Assembly: GCA_003165615.1 (NCBI GenBank)
Contig: PLWR01000481.1
Span: 1 to 10,287 of the forward strand
Source of the DNA: Acidobacteriota bacterium
GTDB taxonomy: Bacteria > Acidobacteriota > Terriglobia > UBA7540
DNA: 10,287 nucleotides
Direction: 5' to 3'
Below, piece by piece: positions 6,667 through 10,287 of the stretch; the first letter of the stretch is position 1; each line of letters begins with the position of its first letter. Both the position numbers and the translations under genes were made by a program. The notes beneath the pieces were generated by a model. It saw only the letters and a list, made by a program, of their open reading frames with translations, was not told the DNA's origin and did no database searches.

Positions 6667-6731
6667 AGATGTACATTCTTGTCGCCTGACCTTGTAAATC
6701 TGGATTTAGGAATTCTATTGAGAATAGGAAG

Positions 6732-6775
6732 GAGGAAGTGGATAATTCGAAGAAATCCGGACTACCCACTTCCTC
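6732..6775. repeat. Perfect 10-bp inverted repeat GAGGAAGTGG / CCACTTCCTC
   Basis: The arms are 6732-6741 and 6766-6775 with a 24-base loop. They lie between the two divergent promoters. No T-run follows, so it does not look like a simple terminator on the plus strand. It could be a binding site or part of a structured RNA. Confidence 0.5.
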
Positions 6776-6844
6776 AGGTAGTCATTAGAAGAGAATTACT
6801 TGTTTAGACGTCCGAAAGGCCCTAAAGGTTGCAAGAAAATCGTG

Positions 6845-6883
6845 GCCGGGCTCGTGCCAGGGAAAAGGCTAACGAGCTTGGGC
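6845..6883 (+). other. GC-rich hairpin ahead of the promoter of the gene at 6980
   Basis: GGGCTCGT (6848-6855) pairs with ACGAGCTT (6872-6879), including two G-T pairs, and is lengthened by GCC (6845-6847) with GGC (6881-6883) around one bulged G. An inner GCC/GGC pair narrows the loop to AGGGAAAA. It ends 13 bases before the promoter, so it may end a transcript arriving from upstream, such as a small RNA. Only a short T-rich patch (AATTTGTCT) follows. Confidence 0.4.
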
Positions 6884-6895
6884 GCAGGGAGCAAT

Positions 6896-6924
6896 TTGTC
6901 TGTGTACGGAAGCAGGTTTATAAT
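6896..6924 (+). promoter_or_regulatory. Strong candidate sigma-70-type promoter for the gene at 6980
   Basis: TTGTCT (6896-6901), a 17-base spacer and a perfect TATAAT (6919-6924). Transcription would start near 6931, about 49 bases before the ATG at 6980. Confidence 0.65.
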
Positions 6925-6979
6925 GTGGAAGTTATGAGCAAAAAGGGTCTCAATTCCCGTCGCCTGGATACATCACAAT

Positions 6980-7324
6980 ATGAGCTATATTATTACGCCT
7001 TTTGAAGTTAGTTCGCAAGCACTCGCCGAGCCTGTAAAGGTTCGATTTGTGCATCTGTTCTCCGCTATCGCCACCCGGCATAGCGACACCATCGATTGCG
7101 TCTTTCTTGTCGACGGCCAGCACGTTACCGTCTCCATGGCCTGTCCTGCCCTTACCGAACTGCGGGAGAAAGAGCATAAGTATTTGAGTGATCAGCAGCT
7201 TGCTGATATTGCCGCCCTCCATTTGCGCCGCACCCTGGAGCAGGGCTACGACGCAACGCAAGCCGAACTCTTTATCGACGGAATCCTCCTCCGCGCCCTT
7301 GGAAAAGAGTTGGGCTATCTCTGA
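6980..7324 (+). CDS. Hypothetical protein, 114 residues
   Basis: I do not recognise the family. The protein is soluble, with no signal peptide or membrane segment. It has a mixed first half (MSYIITPFEVSSQALAEPVK, then a strand-like CVFLVDGQHVTVSM at about 49-62), and a helical second half with LSDQQLADIAALHLRRTLEQG and a C-terminal LLRALGKELGYL. The reading is supported by a good promoter upstream, normal codon use, and a stop followed at once by a convergent hairpin. The ATG at 6980 has no clear ribosome binding site; the best nearby is GGAT about nine bases ahead. A 23-codon frame beginning at 6934 overlaps the start and might couple translation. No functional hint comes from the neighbours. 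Confidence 0.7.
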   Translation: MSYIITPFEVSSQALAEPVKVRFVHLFSAIATRHSDTIDCVFLVDGQHVTVSMACPALTELREKEHKYLSDQQLADIAALHLRRTLEQGYDATQAELFIDGILLRALGKELGYL

Positions 7325-7370
7325 AGATCTTTGCGCTTGAGGGAATGCCGGGACGGATTTCTCAAGGCGG

Positions 7371-7408
7371 GGTTGGAAGGTCGGGACTATAGCCTCGACC
7401 TTCCAACC
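7371..7408. terminator. Bidirectional terminator-like 13-bp hairpin
   Basis: GGTTGGAAGGTCG (7371-7383) and CGACCTTCCAACC (7396-7408) pair perfectly around a 12-base loop. It sits between the convergent genes ending at 7324 (plus) and 7447 (minus). Neither strand has a strong T-run after the stem, so it may act with Rho or as a 3' stabiliser rather than as a classical intrinsic terminator. Confidence 0.65.
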
Positions 7409-7446
7409 GCCCAACGAGAATGGCTCGGCTTGGCGCGAGATTCACG

Positions 7447-8655
7447 TTAGTGGTGCGGCTCCGAGTCGTGCCGTTCATCTTTCCCCCCGCCTGAAGGCTT
7501 TGAACCCTTCTCTGGGGATTGTCCCTTAGGGGACGAAGTCTCGTGGTTCGAGGCCGGCCCACCGGAAGGTCCACCGTGCGACTGTGGCGAGGAGTGGAAT
7601 TCGCCGGGGGCTGTTCCCCGCGGCTGAGAGCCGGAGGCAGGTGAGCCCGGAGCATAGGTCTTGCTGGTTGCCGCCTGATGATTTCCGCCGCCGCTCGGAT
7701 TGGAGTAATGGAAGCCGGAATAACCATTCGTGTGGTCAGGATTCGTTCCGTGGTACCCCCCAGGGTTGACAGATCCACCTGGCCGACTCGACTGCGCCAC
7801 GCCCACGCCTCTGAACTCACCCGGCCTCCCCGTGGCAGCCACACCGGGCGTGCCATGGTTGTAAGAAGCAAATTGTGCGCGGTCATTGTGCGCGGCCATT
7901 TCGTGCTGGTGCTGCAGGGAAGTTGCCTCGATGTGCCGGTCGTGCTCGGCAGCAAGTTCGTCGCGGCCCGGGCGCACGTTGAGCCCACCCGCGCCGCCAT
8001 TGTAGCTGACGCGATTCACCGCGAAATTATTCTCCACCCTGCGGTAGTAGACGTTGGTGATTTGTCCCCCGCCGATATTGGCCACAGACCGATTATAGAA
8101 GAAGGCCCCGCCCCTCCACTCCCCGCCGGCAAAGCCTACGCCGGTGTAGCCAAAGCCATAATTGATGCCGCCGTAGAAGCCCACGTGGGGGCCCCAATAG
8201 CCCACATGAAAGATAAAAGCGCTTCCACCCCAGCCCCAGTAACCGGGCGTCCAATACATCCCCGGGGCCGGCGCCATCACCCATGTGCCGGGAACCCAGA
8301 AGTAGCCGTTATCCGGATCGTAAGCCCAATAACCGGGAGTCCACATGTAGCCCGGGCCCGGGCAAACCGGTTGCGTATAAACGGGAATCGGCGGAGGGCC
8401 AACCCTGACCGACACGCCAATGGAGATTTCTCCGGCATACGCTGCGGTTACCCCAGCGAAAACCGCGACGGCGAGCAACCCGAAAATTACCAGTCCTGAC
8501 ATCAATAATCTCGTTGGCCTCTGCGTTCGCATTGGGTTTGATAACCGCGCTGAGGTTCTATCTCCCTGTAGTCCGCGGGCTGGAATGATCTTGTCGGTTC
8601 CACTTCTTGTCCCGCTTGGTGAACCTGATTGTTTGAATTCATAGCTACTTTTCAT
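7447..8655 (-). CDS. Secreted WXXGXW (YXWGXW)-repeat protein with Gly/Pro/Ser/His-rich tail
   Basis: From the ATG at 8655 this protein has 402 residues. A hydrophobic signal core (RLLMSGLVIFGLLAVAVFAG, about 48-67) ends with an AYA-G cleavage site near residue 74, so it is exported. Three WXXGXW repeats follow: WTPGYW (105-110), WVPGTW (120-125) and WTPGYW (135-140), then a Gly/Tyr-rich segment, NVYYRRVENNFAVNRVSYNGG (about 201-221), and a disordered, Gly/Pro/Ser/His-rich tail to the end. Such proteins are frequent cell-envelope proteins of unknown function in Acidobacteriota and Proteobacteria. The region before the signal core is unusually long. GGGGAA lies just ahead of the ATG at 8655; a GTG at 8691 is weaker. 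An ATG at 8532 would give a standard signal peptide but has no ribosome binding site. A convergent hairpin follows the stop. Confidence 0.85.
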   Translation of the reverse strand: MKSSYEFKQSGSPSGTRSGTDKIIPARGLQGDRTSARLSNPMRTQRPTRLLMSGLVIFGLLAVAVFAGVTAAYAGEISIGVSVRVGPPPIPVYTQPVCPGPGYMWTPGYWAYDPDNGYFWVPGTWVMAPAPGMYWTPGYWGWGGSAFIFHVGYWGPHVGFYGGINYGFGYTGVGFAGGEWRGGAFFYNRSVANIGGGQITNVYYRRVENNFAVNRVSYNGGAGGLNVRPGRDELAAEHDRHIEATSLQHQHEMAAHNDRAQFASYNHGTPGVAATGRPGEFRGVGVAQSSRPGGSVNPGGYHGTNPDHTNGYSGFHYSNPSGGGNHQAATSKTYAPGSPASGSQPRGTAPGEFHSSPQSHGGPSGGPASNHETSSPKGQSPEKGSKPSGGGKDERHDSEPHH

Positions 8656-8824
8656 GGTGTTTCCCCGTAGTGAATTTTCTTGCAATTGCACCTTTCTTGC
8701 CTTGGATGCTCATTCCCACCTAATCGTTTTCGCAACAAACGTATTGGGTAGCTCTCACCCCTGGCTCCCGATGATGCTTTTCAGTCGCCAGGCATGCATT
8801 TCCCTTCGACTTCATTTCTTATGA

Positions 8825-8841
8825 GGCAATTGCCGGTCCAA
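8825..8841 (-). promoter_or_regulatory. Possible sigma-54 promoter for the WXXGXW gene
   Basis: On the minus strand, TTGGACCGGCAATTGCC has GG and GC 10 bases apart, as at -24 and -12, with TTGC at the downstream element. It lacks the usual CA after GG. Transcription would start near 8814, about 160 bases before the ATG at 8655. No enhancer-binding protein or site is seen, so this is weak. Confidence 0.25.
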
Positions 8842-9056
8842 GCCCCTCGCATCTCTGTATCGCTGTGATTATCCGATAGCTTATAGGTTTTTTCGGGTCC
8901 TCACAAAGGCCATGCTGACGTTTCAAAGGAGGTAAATCTTATATAGTGGCTAAACGCACTGATATAGCGAGTGTCGGGTTTGGTGGGGAAGTAGATAAAG
9001 GCGAACATTTAATTTGTGGAAGCCGGGCTTTACAGCCTGCGGAAAGACTCATTGGC

Positions 9057-9157
9057 ACTGTCATTTTGAGGAGGTTGCCGCGGCGACCGATGAAGAATCT
9101 CTATATTTGCTTGAAGATTCAAATGCAGGGGTCCTTCGCTGCGCTCAGGATGACAGT
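9057..9157. repeat. MITE-like element with 14-base terminal inverted repeats
   Basis: ACTGTCATTTTGAG (9057-9070) and CTCAGGATGACAGT (9144-9157) are inverted copies with 12 of 14 positions matching, bounding about 101 bases. The right end (CCTTCGCTGCGCTCAGGATGACA) is, from memory, a well-known dispersed repeat end in Acidobacteriota. It has no transposase. GGGCTTTACAGCCTGCGG (9025-9042), just upstream, looks like a second dispersed repeat fused to it. Confidence 0.65.
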
Positions 9158-9193
9158 ATTGGAGCGTTTTCCCGCAAGCTCTTTAGAAGGAAA

Positions 9194-9258
9194 GACCCGT
9201 CCGGCTCAGGGCTTATCAGGCAGGATTGTGGGGTTGCTTAACAAATCCCGGACGGGTC
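9194..9258. repeat. Perfect 11-bp inverted repeat GACCCGTCCGG / CCGGACGGGTC
   Basis: The arms are 9194-9204 and 9248-9258 with a 43-base loop. It follows the MITE-like element in the gene-free stretch. Whether it is a terminator, a binding site or the remnant of an element is not clear. Confidence 0.5.
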
Positions 9259-9667
9259 GGTGGGCTCGTTAGTAGTGCGAACGTTCTCCGTTCTGCTAGT
9301 CTAGCCTCCTACAAGAACTTGAAATATTCGGAACCCTGCCGCCAGTAACCGGGCTCTTTCCGGTCGGGCGCTCTCCTCACTGGCCTAACACCGGGCGCCT
9401 TCTTCGACCTTTAACCCGTTTGGCATCCACCCTGGAGCGTCGAGTCGGCCACCTCTTGTGGCTTTTTCTCATTCCCTCGCGCCGCGGGCCGCCTCGCCTG
9501 GGCGACCGGACCGACAGGATTCCGGAACTCCTTCAAACCCGGACTGCGAACCGATCTGCTTCTTTCTTGGTCCCATTCAACGATACTCTCGTTTACAGTA
9601 GTGTCAAGGGAATCGGGTCCACCAAGCCTTTTTATTACATTTATGTTAAGATTTAGGTGATTTGGTC

Positions 9668-9675
9668 AAAGGAGG
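9668..9675 (+). promoter_or_regulatory. Ribosome binding site AAAGGAGGT that fixes the start of the XRE gene
   Basis: AAAGGAGGT ends seven bases before the ATG at 9683, so this ATG is the start rather than the in-frame TTG at 9662. Confidence 0.8.
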
Positions 9676-9682
9676 TCCCCGC

Positions 9683-10177
9683 ATGAGCATCGGCACCCGC
9701 ATTATTCAGCTTCGGAACCAAAAGGGGTTGACCCAGCAGGAGTTAAGCGATCGCACGGGGTTGGCAGCGTCGTACCTTTCGCGCATCGAGAATCGCCGCC
9801 TGGAGCCGCGCCCCTTAACCCTGCGCAAGATTGCCTTGGCCCTTGGGGTGCCAATGAGCGAGATTTTCCAGGAGCGCCCCACCCAACTAGGCACCTTGCA
9901 ATGCGTCATCACCTCATCGGGGAATTGCGTCATGAACATGCTCCACTCCAGCCATGGAAAACGGGTTCAGCCCGCGGTGGAAAGCTACGACCCCCGCCAG
10001 TTGCAATTGCTGCGCATGGCGAACTATCTGATTCAAACGGGTGACAAGCGCCTGCTCGACTCGCTCGATGTCCTGCTTGGCGCGCTGCTTGGCGCGGAAC
10101 ATAACAAGACTTCTGGTAAAACTCCGCTGCCGGTGATGGGCGAATCGGGCGGCGGGGATGAAGGCGGGAAACAATAG
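9683..10177 (+). CDS. XRE-family helix-turn-helix regulator
   Basis: This 164-residue protein has a typical Cro/CI-type helix-turn-helix at residues 4-62 (IIQLRNQKGLTQQELSDRTG, then YLSRIENRRLEPRPLTLRKI and ALALGVPMSEIF), so it is expected to bind DNA as a dimer. The C-terminal part has ITSSGNCVMNML (76-87), a segment beginning YDPRQLQLLRMANYLIQTGD (102-121), and an LLDSLDVLLGALLG helix (124-137) that could serve dimerisation or sensing. No known ligand or protease-site motif is seen. The tail (about 140-164) is Gly-rich and probably disordered. The ribosome binding site is strong, so translation is likely efficient. No obvious operator or partner gene lies in the window, and the upstream kilobase has no gene. 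It could regulate itself or unlinked genes. Confidence 0.85.
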   Translation: MSIGTRIIQLRNQKGLTQQELSDRTGLAASYLSRIENRRLEPRPLTLRKIALALGVPMSEIFQERPTQLGTLQCVITSSGNCVMNMLHSSHGKRVQPAVESYDPRQLQLLRMANYLIQTGDKRLLDSLDVLLGALLGAEHNKTSGKTPLPVMGESGGGDEGGKQ

Positions 10178-10287
10178 ACAGCAAACGGCGAACATTAGGT
10201 AGCGGCCGCCTTCGGGATGTTGACCGCTCCGACGCGCGGCCCTCCAGCGCTCCCTGCCGTAACCCTAGCCGAACTTTCGCAGTTGCG

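Larger units (their letters stand above)
6522..6979. other. 458-base divergent intergenic region
   Basis: No gene is seen between the minus-strand phosphatase and the plus-strand gene at 6980. The region holds, in order, a 7-bp hairpin, a promoter for the phosphatase with an operator-like site, a perfect 10-bp inverted repeat, a GC-rich hairpin, and a promoter for the plus-strand gene. About 200 bases (6670-6890) lie between the two promoters, more than two simple promoters need. They could hold a small RNA or regulatory sites, but I recognise no known RNA family. Confidence 0.6.
8656..9682. other. About 1 kb without a convincing gene
   Basis: This stretch separates the WXXGXW gene (minus) from the XRE regulator (plus). 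It holds the upstream region of the WXXGXW gene with a possible sigma-54 site, an orphan AAAGGAGGT at 8926-8934, a MITE-like repeat (9057-9157), an 11-bp hairpin (9194-9258) and about 400 bases (9260-9660) in which I see no gene or clear element. The open frames here have no coding character. Confidence 0.6.

Noticed and set aside
6800..6890. Riboswitch (c-di-GMP or cobalamin type) upstream of the gene at 6980
   Set aside because: Conserved core sequences of those families are absent, and the stretch lies upstream of the predicted promoter, so it would not be in the mRNA leader.
7678..8499. 273-codon plus-strand frame opposite the WXXGXW gene
   Set aside because: It is a high-GC antisense shadow; the minus strand has a signal peptide and three WXXGXW repeats.
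8946..9272. 108-codon plus-strand frame as a real gene
   Set aside because: Most of it is read through a MITE-like repeat; only the first residues after the ribosome binding site might be a remnant.
9420..9656. 78-codon frame before the XRE gene
   Set aside because: TTG start, no ribosome binding site and no recognisable protein features.

Overview
The window looks like a chromosomal segment of an Acidobacteriota bacterium or a close relative. This is inferred from three things: moderately GC-rich coding sequence, a GAF/GAF/SpoIIE phosphatase and a WXXGXW-repeat secreted protein of a kind common there, and short G/A-rich micro-repeats in the gaps (GGCAGTAGGCAGTAGGC, AAGCTGAATGCTAAAAGCTGA, TGTCCGTTGTCCGTGG, and an element ending CTCAGGATGACAGT). 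The lineage was not tested by any search. No rRNA, tRNA, CRISPR array, transposase or integrase was seen.

Layout. (1) 137-2650, plus strand: an export-type ABC ATPase, then a hicB-hicA toxin-antitoxin pair, then a HlyD/MacA-type membrane fusion subunit. The ATPase and adaptor belong to one export machine, and the toxin-antitoxin pair sits between them. No permease is visible; it may lie upstream of base 1. (2) 2651-2875: a gap with a long imperfect palindrome. (3) 2876-4739, plus strand: a PIG-L/LmbE-type zinc deacetylase broken by a frameshift near 3362, a homologue of the Anabaena sensory rhodopsin transducer (ASRT) with its own promoter, and a small unknown gene. (4) 4788-6521, minus strand: a 577-residue GAF-GAF-SpoIIE (PP2C-type) phosphatase. 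(5) 6522-6979: a gene-free divergent regulatory region with a good sigma-70-type promoter for each flanking gene, an operator-like palindrome and two hairpins. (6) 6980-7324, plus strand: an unknown 114-residue protein. It ends opposite the minus-strand WXXGXW protein (7447-8655), with a strong 13-bp hairpin between them. (7) 8656-9682: about 1 kb without a convincing gene, holding a MITE-like repeat, an orphan Shine-Dalgarno sequence, an 11-bp hairpin and a possible sigma-54 promoter. (8) 9683-10177: an XRE-type helix-turn-helix regulator with a clear ribosome binding site. The last 110 bases hold no recognisable gene.

The genes form several small units. Only the ABC exporter pair and the hicBA pair are clearly functional partners. 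PIG-L, ASRT homologue and the unknown gene at 4389 may share a carbohydrate-related role, but that is inference. The points most worth following are the ASRT homologue beside a broken PIG-L gene, the toxin-antitoxin pair inside an exporter locus, the operator-like site on the phosphatase promoter, and micro-repeats that supply the stop codons of genes. I did not find strong evidence for a wholly new defence or metabolic system.
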